Below, piece by piece: positions 5,480 to 14,224 of a stretch of 21,058 bases of DNA. The translations under genes and the position numbers were made by a program. Every line of letters begins with the position of its first letter. Position 1 is the stretch's first letter. The notes beneath the pieces are model-generated. The model saw nothing but the letters and a program-made list of their open reading frames with translations. It did not search any database and had not been told where the DNA came from. The DNA is from JBCDCU01 sp039180865 (GTDB taxonomy: Bacteria; Pseudomonadota; Alphaproteobacteria; Rhizobiales; JACESI01): positions 1-21,058 of the forward strand of contig JBCDCZ010000043.1 of NCBI GenBank assembly GCA_039180865.1, given 5' to 3'.

Positions 5480-8400
5480 ATGAAATTTACCAAGCTGCGC
5501 ATTCTCGGCTTTAAATCCTTCGTCGAACCAACCGAATTCCTCATTGAAAACGGTCTGACCGGTGTTGTCGGACCGAATGGGTGCGGCAAATCCAATCTCG
5601 TCGAAGCCGTAAAATGGGCGATGGGCGAGAGCTCATATAAGAATATGCGCGCGTCCGGTATGGACGACGTCATCTTCTCAGGAAGCGGCAACCGCCCTGC
5701 ACGCAATACCGCCGAGGTCACCCTTTTTCTCGACAATACGGATCGTAGCGCCCCCGCCGCTTTTAACGACAGCGACACGATCGAAATCACCCGCCGGATC
5801 GAACGCGAATCGGGCTCTATTTACCGCATCAACGGCCGCGAGGCCCGCGCGCGCGACGTGCAGCTGCTTTTTGCTGACGCGTCAACCGGCGCCCGTTCAC
5901 CATCCATGGTCGGGCAAGGTCGAATCGGCGAACTGATTTCCGCGAAACCCCGTCAGCGCCGTCAGCTTCTTGAAGAGGCGGCCGGGATCTCAGGACTGCA
6001 TACCCGCCGCCATGAGGCTGAGCTGCGACTTCGCGCCGCTGAACAAAATCTCGATCGCGTAGAGGACGTTGTTGGCCAGCTTGAAGGCCAACTTGAGAAC
6101 TTGAAGCGACAAGCCCGGCAAGCCAACCGGTACCGCAATCTTTCCGGCGACATCCGCAAATGCGAGGCTAGCCTTTATCTGCTTCGCTGGCGGAAGGCCG
6201 TCGAAGCCGAAAGTGCCGCTCAGGAGCAATTGCACGAAGCAACGAAATCCGTTGCCGACGCGACGGTAAATCAGGGTGAGACGGCACGCGACCAGGCCGT
6301 GATTGCCAACACGCTTCCGGCATTGCGTGACACCGCGGCGAAGGCAGGAGCGAGCCTCCAGCATCTCAAGCTCACCCAGGCCTCCCTTGAAAAGGAAGAG
6401 GAGCAAACCCGCCAACGGCTCCAGGAATTGGCGACACGCATTGAGCAGCTCAATCAGGACAGCGAGCGCGAACGCCAGCTTATCGGCGAAAACGAAACAG
6501 CTCTTAAACGTCTTCAAGAAGAAGAAGCCGCTTTGACGGAAGAAAATGAGGGTTCAGGTAGCACTCAAACGGAAGCAGAAGAAAAACGCGCCAAGGCTGC
6601 TGAGCGGCAGAAAGTCAGCGAAGAGGCCTACAACCAGACAAACCGTGAAATTGCCGAGCTCAACGCCACGCGTACAACGCTGCAAAATGCGGTGATTGCC
6701 AGCGAGCGGCAGATCAACCAACACAGCAGCGATCTGCAGCGGGTCACACAGGAAGTCGCGGATCTCGATGAGCGGCTTTCGCGAGATCTTTTTATCAATG
6801 CGCACCGACAGGCGCTTGAGGATCTCACTCGCGAAACAACCGCTGCCGAGGAGACGGTCACAAAAGCGGAAGCCGACGTTCAGGAAACACGCCGCGACCA
6901 CACCGCAATTAAGGAAAAGACAACAGGGCTTGAGAAAGAGCTCGGCGTTCTGGAAACGGAAGCAAAAACTTTGGCCCGCGTCCTCAATGTCGGAAGCGAT
7001 AAGGATTGGGCCCGTGTCATAGATGATGTGACGGCGGAGCCTGGTTTTGAAATCGCGCTTGCAGCAGCCCTTGGTGACGACCTCGACATCGCTGTCGAGG
7101 ATGCAGCGCCCGTTCACTGGAAAGACGTCGACGTTCAAGATGATGATCCGAAGCTTCCAGACGGTGTGCAGGCGCTTGCGGATGTTGTGGCGGGTCCGTC
7201 ACGCATTAAACGGCGCCTTCTGCAGATTGGAATCTGCGAGGAGGAGGCGCTCGACGAGCTTTCCGGTCTTCTGAAGACCGGGCAAATCCTTGTCACCCGT
7301 GATGGCGCCGTCAGACGTTGGGATGGGCTTTCGGCAACGAGCGGAGCGGAAACGCCTGCGGCGCAACGCCTTGCGCAAAAGAACCGGCTCGCCGATGTTG
7401 AAGCTGCTGCCCTCGATAAAATGAAGCAGGTCGATGCCCACCGCGCCCTTTTGGAAAGCCGGTCTACTGATCTCAAAGCGGCGATCGACGCTGAGCAATC
7501 GGCGCGTGCGGCGTACAAACAAAAGCTGAGCGCGCAGAACAAGGCACGAGACGAGCTTGCTAAAGCGGAAAGCGAGGTGAGCCGCATCACCGAACGGCGG
7601 AAGTCGGTGATCGAACGGCAGGTCAGGATCACGGAAGAACTTGATCGGGCGAAAGATGCCCTTTCGCGGCAGAAGACTGAACTTCAGCAGGTTCCAGACA
7701 GCACGGCCCTTGAAGATCGCCGCAAAGCGGAAGAAGAAAAACTAAACGATGACAGAAAGCGCCTTTCCGACGCGAGCGCATTCTGTGACACGCTGAAGCG
7801 GGAAGCCGAACTGCGTAACCGTCGCCTCGAAACCATTTCCCAGGAAGTCAAAAACTGGAATGACCGGGCAAAGCGGGCCGGTGAACAGATCGCCGTCCTG
7901 AAAGTTCGCCGCGAAGAGGCCGAAGAAGAAAAAGCGGCATTGGAAGATGCGCCGGCTGATTTCACAAGAAAACGGGCGGCACTCTTCACAAGCCTGAAGG
8001 CGGCTGAAGACACGCTTTCCGAAGCAAACAACGCCCTTCAGGAAGCGGAAAACCAGCTCCGTACCGCCGATGAGGCAGCGAAGGCAGCGCTATCCAGGCT
8101 TTCAGATACGCGCGAAGCGCGCGTGCGTGCCGAAGAGCGGTTTGAGAGCGCAAAAACGCGGAAGACCGACATTGCGCGGGAAATCGCGGAAACCCTTGAA
8201 TGCGCTCCACCAGCGCTACCGGAAATGGCCGGTCTGAAACCGGGGGCCGCCGAGCCTGAGCTTTCAAGCGTCGAGGCGCGGCTTGACCGCCTCAAGGCGG
8301 AGCGCGAGCGTCTCGGCGGCGTGAACCTGCGTGCCGATATCGAGATCGAAGAGATTACCGAGAAACGGGACAATCTTGTCACCGAGCGGGACGACCTGAT

Positions 8401-8938
8401 CGGTGCCATCCGCGAGTTGCGCTCCGGGATTGCAAGTCTCAACAAGGAAGGGCGTGAACGTCTTCTGGCCGCTTTCGACGAAGTGAACGATCATTTCAAG
8501 CGGCTCTTCACTCACCTCTTTGGCGGCGGCACTGCAGAACTGCAGCTGACGGAATCAGATGATCCTCTGGAAGCTGGTCTCGACATTCTGGCGCGCCCGC
8601 CGGGCAAGAAGCCGCAAACGATGACGCTTCTGTCCGGTGGTGAACAGGCGCTCACAGCCATGGCCCTGATTTTCGCGGTGTTTCTAACGAACCCCGCGCC
8701 GATCTGTGTCCTTGACGAGGTCGATGCGCCGCTTGATGACGCCAATGTGGAGCGCTTCTGCAACCTTCTTGACGACATGAAGAAAAGCACCGACACGCGC
8801 TTTCTGACGATTACGCACAATCCGATCACGATGGCCCGCATGAACCGGCTCTTTGGTGTTACCATGGCAGAGCGCGGTGTGAGCCAACTCGTTTCCGTTG
8901 ATCTGGAAACGGCAGAAAGCTTCCGCGAAGCAGTGTGA
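5480..8938 (+). CDS. smc: Chromosome segregation protein SMC
   Basis: 1152 aa, normal for bacterial SMC. ATPase that with ScpA and ScpB forms the condensin which organises and segregates the chromosome. N-terminal head with Walker A GPNGCGKS (31-38) and the R-loop region around ARSPSMVGQGRIGE; a long coiled coil to about residue 500; a hinge at about 500-630 with several glycines; a second coiled coil to about 940; then the C-terminal head with signature LLSGGEQ (from about 1050) and Walker B VLDEVDAPLD (acidic pair about 1079-1080). The start is the ATG at 5480, giving the usual MKFTKLRILGFKSF; an in-frame GTG six codons earlier (5462) lies within a palindrome. No strong Shine-Dalgarno is seen. 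scpA and scpB are not in the window. Its stop overlaps mutY. Confidence 0.98.
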   Translation: MKFTKLRILGFKSFVEPTEFLIENGLTGVVGPNGCGKSNLVEAVKWAMGESSYKNMRASGMDDVIFSGSGNRPARNTAEVTLFLDNTDRSAPAAFNDSDTIEITRRIERESGSIYRINGREARARDVQLLFADASTGARSPSMVGQGRIGELISAKPRQRRQLLEEAAGISGLHTRRHEAELRLRAAEQNLDRVEDVVGQLEGQLENLKRQARQANRYRNLSGDIRKCEASLYLLRWRKAVEAESAAQEQLHEATKSVADATVNQGETARDQAVIANTLPALRDTAAKAGASLQHLKLTQASLEKEEEQTRQRLQELATRIEQLNQDSERERQLIGENETALKRLQEEEAALTEENEGSGSTQTEAEEKRAKAAERQKVSEEAYNQTNREIAELNATRTTLQNAVIASERQINQHSSDLQRVTQEVADLDERLSRDLFINAHRQALEDLTRETTAAEETVTKAEADVQETRRDHTAIKEKTTGLEKELGVLETEAKTLARVLNVGSDKDWARVIDDVTAEPGFEIALAAALGDDLDIAVEDAAPVHWKDVDVQDDDPKLPDGVQALADVVAGPSRIKRRLLQIGICEEEALDELSGLLKTGQILVTRDGAVRRWDGLSATSGAETPAAQRLAQKNRLADVEAAALDKMKQVDAHRALLESRSTDLKAAIDAEQSARAAYKQKLSAQNKARDELAKAESEVSRITERRKSVIERQVRITEELDRAKDALSRQKTELQQVPDSTALEDRRKAEEEKLNDDRKRLSDASAFCDTLKREAELRNRRLETISQEVKNWNDRAKRAGEQIAVLKVRREEAEEEKAALEDAPADFTRKRAALFTSLKAAEDTLSEANNALQEAENQLRTADEAAKAALSRLSDTREARVRAEERFESAKTRKTDIAREIAETLECAPPALPEMAGLKPGAAEPELSSVEARLDRLKAERERLGGVNLRADIEIEEITEKRDNLVTERDDLIGAIRELRSGIASLNKEGRERLLAAFDEVNDHFKRLFTHLFGGGTAELQLTESDDPLEAGLDILARPPGKKPQTMTLLSGGEQALTAMALIFAVFLTNPAPICVLDEVDAPLDDANVERFCNLLDDMKKSTDTRFLTITHNPITMARMNRLFGVTMAERGVSQLVSVDLETAESFREAV

Positions 8939-10035
8939 CCGTGTCTGCGACGCGCCCGCTTGTCGAAGCGGCTGATCTTCTTTCCTGGTACGACCGCCAT
9001 GCCCGTGTCCTGCCTTGGCGAATCTCGCCGAAAGATCGCGCAAAGGGCATTTCTCCAGATCCCTACCGTATCTGGCTCTCGGAAGTGATGCTGCAGCAAA
9101 CGACAATTGCAGCGGTCAAAGACTATTTTGAGCGGTTTACGAATAGATGGCCGAGCGTCGAGGAATTGGCATCGGCGGAACGCGATGACGTTCTCGGCGC
9201 CTGGGCGGGTCTTGGTTACTATTCACGCGCGCGCAATCTGAAAGCCTGCGCCAATCTCGTCGCAAGCGAATATGGCGGCATCTTCCCCGATACTGAGGCG
9301 GGTCTGAAAGCGCTGCCAGGCATCGGTGACTACACCGCTGCAGCCATCGCCGCGATTGCCTTTGATGAACCTGCTACAGTTGTCGATGGCAATGTCGAGC
9401 GTGTCATCACTCGCCTTCATGCGCTGGAAGAACCGCTTCCCGGCGCGAAGAAAACAATCCGCAAACTCGCGTCCGCGCTGACACCTGACAATCGTCCAGG
9501 TGACTACGCTCAGGCTGTGATGGATCTCGGCGCGACGCTGTGCACACCCCGAAAGCCTGCCTGCGCCCTCTGCCCCTGGTCAGAAGGCTGCGAGGCAAGG
9601 AGAGCCGGAAACGCCGAACGTTATCCGCTCAAAAAACCAAAAGGCGAAAAACCGACCCGCTTCGGCCACGCATTCGTTGCCATAAGGCGAGATGGCGCCG
9701 TACTTTTAAGAAAGCGACCCGACAAAGGCCTCCTCGGCGGTATGAGTGAAGTGCCCGGGAGTGATTGGCATAAGGACAAAGGCGATCTTCAGCCTGCTGC
9801 AACACTGCATCCGTTTGATGCGCAATGGCAGAGCCTCAAAGTTCCCGTTCTTCACACTTTCACGCATTTTCATCTTCAGCTTTTTGTCCATAAAACCGAA
9901 ACGCCCCTCGCCGTAAAAACCCCGTATGGATGCTATTGGGCGCCAAAGGCATCACTCGCTACCGAAGCGCTGCCGAGTGTTATGAAAAAGGTGATTGAAG
10001 CTGCACTGCCGGGCCATACGCGACCTTCGCCTTGA
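8935..10035 (+). CDS. mutY: A/G-specific adenine glycosylase MutY
   Basis: 366 aa. Base-excision repair enzyme that removes adenine mispaired with 8-oxoguanine. Catalytic glutamate E50 in SEVMLQQT; helix-hairpin-helix LPGIGDYTAAAIAAIAF (about 127-143); catalytic aspartate D151 in VVDGNVERV; iron-sulfur cluster cysteines C203, C210, C213, C219 with the MutY spacing C-6-C-2-C-5-C; C-terminal MutT/NUDIX-like domain (about 240-355), with the FTHFHL loop near residue 310, which recognises 8-oxoG. Starts with GTG at 8935, overlapping the smc stop by 4 nt (GTGA), so translation is probably coupled. A second GTG two codons later is an alternative. No terminator follows. Confidence 0.97.
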   Translation: MTVSATRPLVEAADLLSWYDRHARVLPWRISPKDRAKGISPDPYRIWLSEVMLQQTTIAAVKDYFERFTNRWPSVEELASAERDDVLGAWAGLGYYSRARNLKACANLVASEYGGIFPDTEAGLKALPGIGDYTAAAIAAIAFDEPATVVDGNVERVITRLHALEEPLPGAKKTIRKLASALTPDNRPGDYAQAVMDLGATLCTPRKPACALCPWSEGCEARRAGNAERYPLKKPKGEKPTRFGHAFVAIRRDGAVLLRKRPDKGLLGGMSEVPGSDWHKDKGDLQPAATLHPFDAQWQSLKVPVLHTFTHFHLQLFVHKTETPLAVKTPYGCYWAPKASLATEALPSVMKKVIEAALPGHTRPSP

Positions 10036-10192
10036 AGCGGTCACTTCGCAGTAACATGCAAGTTTGCCGCATCATTCCAAATCGGCGGCATTATGCGTTG
10101 CGGGGTGCGCTTACTTGATTTAATTTGACCGTCAAAGAAAATAAAGCCCGCGCGCGCCTTCCCCTATCCGCGCAGGAGAATCAAAGCCCTTG
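10036..10192 (+). promoter_or_regulatory. mutY-glk spacer with a 13-bp palindrome
   Basis: No gene. TTTGAC-C-GTCAAA (10124-10136) is a perfect 6-bp inverted repeat with a one-base centre, 57 bp upstream of the glk ATG. A second inverted repeat TGCCGC/GCGGCA flanks about 10069-10091 but has no T-run, so a mutY terminator is not supported. TTGATT (10115-10120) with a 17-base spacer to AAAATA is a weak promoter candidate that would contain the palindrome between its boxes. Confidence 0.35.
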
Positions 10193-11218
10193 ATGTCGCT
10201 TGCGTCGGAAAAACCGGACTTTCTACCCTTCCCCGTTCTTATCGCGGATATTGGAGGCACGAACGCAAGGTTCGGTCTCCTCACCGATGCGCTTTCGGAA
10301 ATCCGGCAATTTCCTGTCGTCAAGACTGCGAATTTTTCCTCGCTGATGACAGCAATTCAGGAAACGGCGCTGAACCACACAGCCGTCTATCCCCGCACAG
10401 CGCTCCTTGCTGTCGCGGGTCCTGTTCGCGGCGATGAAATCGCACTCACCAATTGCCCCTGGATTGTGGAACCGAAACGCCTCATTGAGGAGTTTGGATT
10501 TGAAGTCGTTGTTGTTCTCAATGACTTCGAAGCCCTCGCGCTTTGTCTGCCATCGCTTGAAGGCGCGGATCTTGAGCCGATCGGTGACGGCGCCAGAAAC
10601 CCGCACGGTACCAAGCTTGTTGTCGGCCCGGGTACCGGCCTGGGCGCTGCCGCCCTTGTCTTTGCCCGCGATACCTGGGTGCCGCTTCCTGGCGAAGGCG
10701 GGCATATCAATTTCGGCCCGATCAGCGATCTCGATTTCGATATCTGGCGCGTGATGGAACCAACCAACGGGCGCATTTCCGCAGAGACCTTTCTAAGCGG
10801 CCCCGGGATTATGCGTCTTTACCGGGCTTTGGTGAAACTGTCCGGTGGGGAGCCCGCCTTCACAAGGGCAGCCGAGGTGACCAGAGCAGCGCTGGATCAG
10901 TCCGATCAGAATGCAACTGATACGCTTGATCTCTTTTCATCCTATCTTGGGCGCTTCGCGGGTGACATGGCCATGTTCACCATGGCGAAAGGCGGCGTCT
11001 ATCTTGCCGGCGGGATCGTTCCGCGCATCGTTCCGATCCTCAAAAATGGTGCGTTCCGTTCCGCGTTCGAAGCAAAAGCCCCGCATGACGATTTGCTTGG
11101 TAAGGTTTCGACCGCGATCATCACCCATCCAAACCCCGCCCTTGAGGGCCTTGCCACTTATGCACGCACGCCGCCGCGCTTCGCGGTAGAACTTCGCGGG
11201 CGACGCTGGAGCCAGTAG
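10193..11218 (+). CDS. glk: Glucokinase (ATP-dependent, Glk family)
   Basis: 341 aa. Cytoplasmic enzyme that phosphorylates glucose to glucose-6-phosphate with ATP, feeding glycolysis, Entner-Doudoroff or pentose phosphate routes. Phosphate-binding motif IADIGGTNARFG (17-28); catalytic aspartate D111 in LNDFEA; GPGTGLG (145-151); glucose-binding PGEGGH (166-171); C-terminal VYLAGGI. These fit the bacterial glucokinase family rather than ROK kinases, which carry a zinc-binding motif not seen here. The Shine-Dalgarno AGGAGAA (10174-10180) is 12 bases from the ATG at 10193 and 9 from the adjacent in-frame TTG at 10190, so TTG could be used. The methyltransferase gene follows after 11 nt. Confidence 0.95.
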   Translation: MSLASEKPDFLPFPVLIADIGGTNARFGLLTDALSEIRQFPVVKTANFSSLMTAIQETALNHTAVYPRTALLAVAGPVRGDEIALTNCPWIVEPKRLIEEFGFEVVVVLNDFEALALCLPSLEGADLEPIGDGARNPHGTKLVVGPGTGLGAAALVFARDTWVPLPGEGGHINFGPISDLDFDIWRVMEPTNGRISAETFLSGPGIMRLYRALVKLSGGEPAFTRAAEVTRAALDQSDQNATDTLDLFSSYLGRFAGDMAMFTMAKGGVYLAGGIVPRIVPILKNGAFRSAFEAKAPHDDLLGKVSTAIITHPNPALEGLATYARTPPRFAVELRGRRWSQ

Positions 11219-11229
11219 AAAGTCTGGTC

Positions 11230-11829
11230 ATGGTCGATCGGAAGACTATCGAAGCCTATGATCTCCGGGTCGGTGAATACGCCGCTCTTGTGGCACAACA
11301 GAACGAGAAATCCGATCCAGCACTCTTGCGCTTCATCGAGAAGCTCAAGAAAGGTTACCATGTCCTCGATCTTGGCTGTGGCCCGGGCCACGCAGCCCAT
11401 ACGATGAAAAACCATGGGCTCGTCGTTGATGCAGTCGATGCGTCGCCGGAAATGGTGAAACTCGCCAATGAGACCTACGGCGTCGGCGCGCGCGTCATGC
11501 TTTTCGCAGAGCTCGAAGCAGTCGCACACTATGATGGTGTGTGGGCGAATTTCAGCCTGCTTCACGCACCAATTTCCGAGTTTTCTGACCATCTGGCAGC
11601 CATTCGGACGTCTCTCAAGACGGGCGGATGGTTCCACATTGCCATGAAATCAGGCGAAGGCGAGAAGCGAGACAGCCTTAACCGCCTTTATGCCTATTAC
11701 ACCCACGACGATCTGGCAGACCGTCTGGAGGTTGCTGGATTCGAAATCAAGGAGGAGGCAAGTGGAGAGCTCCGAGGCCTAACAGGCGATCTCGAAACCT
11801 GGATCGCAATCGATTCGGTTGCGGTCTGA
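11230..11829 (+). CDS. Class I SAM-dependent methyltransferase, substrate unknown
   Basis: 199 aa. Rossmann-fold methyltransferase of the UbiE/Methyltransf_11-25 kind. Motif I VLDLGCGPG (45-53) binds S-adenosylmethionine; VDAVDASPEMV at about 66-76 is the acidic loop of motif II; WANFSLLHAP corresponds to motif IV; a final strand region is near ETWIAID. No substrate-specific domain is visible, so small molecules such as quinone precursors or detoxified compounds are all possible. The gene begins 11 nt after glk with only a weak GAAAG as ribosome binding site, suggesting cotranscription with glk. Its stop is 3 nt from the glpK stop on the other strand. The family assignment is sure; the role is not known. 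Confidence 0.88.
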   Translation: MVDRKTIEAYDLRVGEYAALVAQQNEKSDPALLRFIEKLKKGYHVLDLGCGPGHAAHTMKNHGLVVDAVDASPEMVKLANETYGVGARVMLFAELEAVAHYDGVWANFSLLHAPISEFSDHLAAIRTSLKTGGWFHIAMKSGEGEKRDSLNRLYAYYTHDDLADRLEVAGFEIKEEASGELRGLTGDLETWIAIDSVAV

Positions 11830-11832
11830 ACG

Positions 11833-13320
11833 CTAGCGCTTCGTGAAGGTGCGGGAGATCGCATCCTTCCATCCGGCATATTTCTTATCACGCATTGCCT
11901 CGCCCATTTGCGGACGAAACGTGCGCTCACCCCGCCATTCCGCTTGAAACGCCTGCTGATCCGGCCAGACGGAACGGTGGTAGCCTGCAAGCCAGGCAGC
12001 GCCGAGTGCGGTGGTCTCAAGCATTTCAGGACGTTCAACAGGTGCTCCGATGATGTCGGCGAGTGCCTGCATGGTCCAATCGCTGGCAACCATGCCGCCA
12101 TCGACCCTGAGCACCGTTTCTCCAAAACCACCCCGGTCAGCCGCCATCGCCTCGAGAAGGTCACGGGTTTGATAACAGACTGCCTCAAGAGTGGCCCGCA
12201 CGATCTCCGCGCGGCCGGTCGCGCGCGTCAGACCAAAGATCGCGCCACGCGCATCCGCATCCCAGTAAGGTGCGCCAAGACCGACAAAGGCCGGAACCAT
12301 ATAGATCGCCTCGTTCGGATCCGCTCTGGCAGCAAGCTGATCGGAATGCGCAGCGTGACCCATAATGTCGAGACCATCACGCAGCCACTGCACAGCAGCC
12401 CCGGCTACGAAAATCGCCCCTTCCAACGCGTAGGTTACCTTGCCGGACAGCCGGTAGGCCGGAGTCGTGAGCAACCGATTCTTCGAGACCGCCGCCTCAT
12501 CTCCGGTATTGATGAGTGCGAAGCACCCGGTGCCGTAAGTGCTCTTCATCATGCCGGGCGTGTAACAAGCTTGCCCGATCAAAGCCGCCTGCTGGTCGCC
12601 GGCAACGCCCGCAATCGGAAGGGCCGCGCCAAGGATATCGGGCTCGGTCGTTCCGAAATCAGCTGCGCAATCGAGGACGTCCGGCAATACGCTCCGAGGA
12701 ACTTGAAACCGTTCAAGGAGATCAGAATCCCAGTCCTGTTTGTGAATGTCGAAAAGAAGCGTGCGCGATGCATTGGTGGCATCCGTCACATGGCGTTTGT
12801 TACCGGTGAGCCGGTAAATCAGAAAGCTGTCAATTGTCCCGAATGCGAGCCTGCCAGCTTCCGCTGCTTCCCGCGCGCCTTCTATATTGTCGAGAAGCCA
12901 GGCGAGTTTGGTTCCAGAGAAGTAAGGATCGGCGAGAAGGCCTGTTCTCTCGGTAATCAGGGCTGCGGTACCATCGGTCCTCAGGACTTCGCAGAGGGGT
13001 TCTGTCCGTCGATCCTGCCAGACAATCGCCCGATGCAGCGGTTTGCCACTCACCCGATCCCATAGGACGGTTGTCTCTCGTTGATTGGTGATCCCGATTG
13101 CAGCAACGTCCGATGCGTCAACGCGGGCGTTTGCCAACGCAAACCGGCACACATCGACAACGCTTTCAAAGATCTCATCCGCATCGTGTTCGACCCAGCC
13201 GTCTTTCGGAAAGTGCTGGGTGAATTCCCTTTGCCCAAGCCCTAGAAGATGCCGCATCTCAGAAAAGACAAGCGCACGGCTCGACGTCGTACCCTGATCG
13301 ATTGCCAGTATGATGCCCAT
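11833..13320 (-). CDS. glpK: Glycerol kinase
   Basis: 495 aa. FGGY-family kinase converting glycerol and ATP to sn-glycerol-3-phosphate, the first step of glycerol use. N-terminal DQGTTSSRA (8-16); NQRET (79-83), which contacts glycerol; WQDRRT (101-106); catalytic base D242 in GDQQAAL; the YGTGCF loop and the C-terminal VDGGM and GAAWLAG motifs. The ATG at 13320 is preceded by a strong GGGGAGGA (13325-13332). The longer frame from 13341 would contain that ribosome binding site and is rejected. The loop before GDQQ reads GAALPIAG, lacking the Gly-Thr-Arg of the E. coli fructose-1,6-bisphosphate site. No glpF, glpD or glpR is nearby. Confidence 0.97.
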   Translation of the reverse strand: MGIILAIDQGTTSSRALVFSEMRHLLGLGQREFTQHFPKDGWVEHDADEIFESVVDVCRFALANARVDASDVAAIGITNQRETTVLWDRVSGKPLHRAIVWQDRRTEPLCEVLRTDGTAALITERTGLLADPYFSGTKLAWLLDNIEGAREAAEAGRLAFGTIDSFLIYRLTGNKRHVTDATNASRTLLFDIHKQDWDSDLLERFQVPRSVLPDVLDCAADFGTTEPDILGAALPIAGVAGDQQAALIGQACYTPGMMKSTYGTGCFALINTGDEAAVSKNRLLTTPAYRLSGKVTYALEGAIFVAGAAVQWLRDGLDIMGHAAHSDQLAARADPNEAIYMVPAFVGLGAPYWDADARGAIFGLTRATGRAEIVRATLEAVCYQTRDLLEAMAADRGGFGETVLRVDGGMVASDWTMQALADIIGAPVERPEMLETTALGAAWLAGYHRSVWPDQQAFQAEWRGERTFRPQMGEAMRDKKYAGWKDAISRTFTKR

Positions 13321-13475
13321 CTTTTCCTCCCCATAGTCCACCGTTTATCAACGTGTCCGGGCGCGGACGATAGCAGCCCTTTATTTTTTCCCGCAACGGC
13401 TTTTTTGGACGTTAGACTGTCAGCGCGCGGCAAGCCTGAATCGCTGGCAACGCACCTCAATAAGGAGAGCCAAAC
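13321..13475. promoter_or_regulatory. Divergent glpK / SDR promoter region
   Basis: 155 nt between two divergent genes, so promoters for both must lie here. It contains T-rich runs (13381-13388 and 13400-13406). On the minus strand TTGCGG with a 17-base spacer to CTATCG faces glpK but is weak. No palindromic operator is evident. The only secure signals are the ribosome binding sites at both ends. Confidence 0.35.
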
Positions 13476-14210
13476 ATGCGCAAGATCCTCATTTTGACCG
13501 GTGCAAGCCGGGGTATCGGACACGCGACGGTCAAACGTTTCTCGGCCAATGACTGGCGGGTTATCACCTGTTCGCGCAATGCTTTCGACAGCCGATGCCC
13601 TTGGCCAGGCGGCGAAGACAATCACATTCAGGTGGATCTTGCGGACCCCGCCGATATCGAACGCGCTGTCGTTGTCATGAAACAGAAGATTGCGGAGGAT
13701 GGCGGCGCGCTTCATGCGCTCGTCAACAATGCCGGGATCAGTCCAAAGGATGAGAATGGTGACCGCCTCGATTCCAGCCACACACCGATGGATGTCTGGT
13801 CGCAGGTTTTTCAGGTGAACTTCTTCGCTCCGATCATGCTTGCCCGCGGTCTGTTCGAAGAATTGAAACGCGCGCCGGGCGCGATCGTCAATGTGACGTC
13901 GATTGTCGGTTCGCGGGTCCATCCGTTCGCTGGTACAGCCTATGCAACGTCGAAAGCAGCATTAGCTTCCCTCACGCGCGAGATGGCCGCCGATTTCGGG
14001 CCTCATGCCATTCGGGTGAATGCCATCGCTCCGGGGGAGATCGATACTGCGATCCTGTCACCAGGAACTGAAAAGCTTGTTGAAGAAATCCCGCTCAGGC
14101 GGCTTGGCCAAACGGCTGAAGTTGCCGAAACGATCTATTATTTGTGTGATGAGCGCTCAAGCTACGTGACGGGCGCGGAGATCCATGTGAATGGCGGCCA
14201 GCACGTATGA
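13476..14210 (+). CDS. SDR-family NAD(P)-dependent oxidoreductase
   Basis: 244 aa classical short-chain dehydrogenase/reductase. Cofactor-binding TGASRGIG (8-15); NNAG (84-87); catalytic residues N114, S142, Y156 and K160 (YATSK); PGEIDT after the active site; C-terminal VTGAEIHVNGGQ, as in FabG-type enzymes. Arginines after the glycine motif and in the SRN stretch (33-35) suggest NADPH preference (inference). AAGGAGAG (13462-13469) lies six bases before the ATG. The substrate cannot be told. It stands alone, divergent from glpK and convergent with nadD (14-nt gap). A FabG-like ketoreductase or sugar/polyol dehydrogenase are both possible. Confidence 0.93.
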   Translation: MRKILILTGASRGIGHATVKRFSANDWRVITCSRNAFDSRCPWPGGEDNHIQVDLADPADIERAVVVMKQKIAEDGGALHALVNNAGISPKDENGDRLDSSHTPMDVWSQVFQVNFFAPIMLARGLFEELKRAPGAIVNVTSIVGSRVHPFAGTAYATSKAALASLTREMAADFGPHAIRVNAIAPGEIDTAILSPGTEKLVEEIPLRRLGQTAEVAETIYYLCDERSSYVTGAEIHVNGGQHV

Positions 14211-14224
14211 GTAATGAAAGCGCC

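Noticed and set aside
10060..10095. Inverted repeat TGCCGC/GCGGCA after mutY as a terminator
   Set aside because: Six-bp stem, long loop and no T-run.
11908..13065. 385-codon open frame on the plus strand
   Set aside because: It lies entirely antisense to glpK, whose protein matches its family along the full length. The antisense translation has no recognisable domain.
13242..13922. 226-codon open frame on the minus strand across the glpK/SDR spacer
   Set aside because: It would overlap the start regions of both glpK and the SDR gene and has no recognisable motif.
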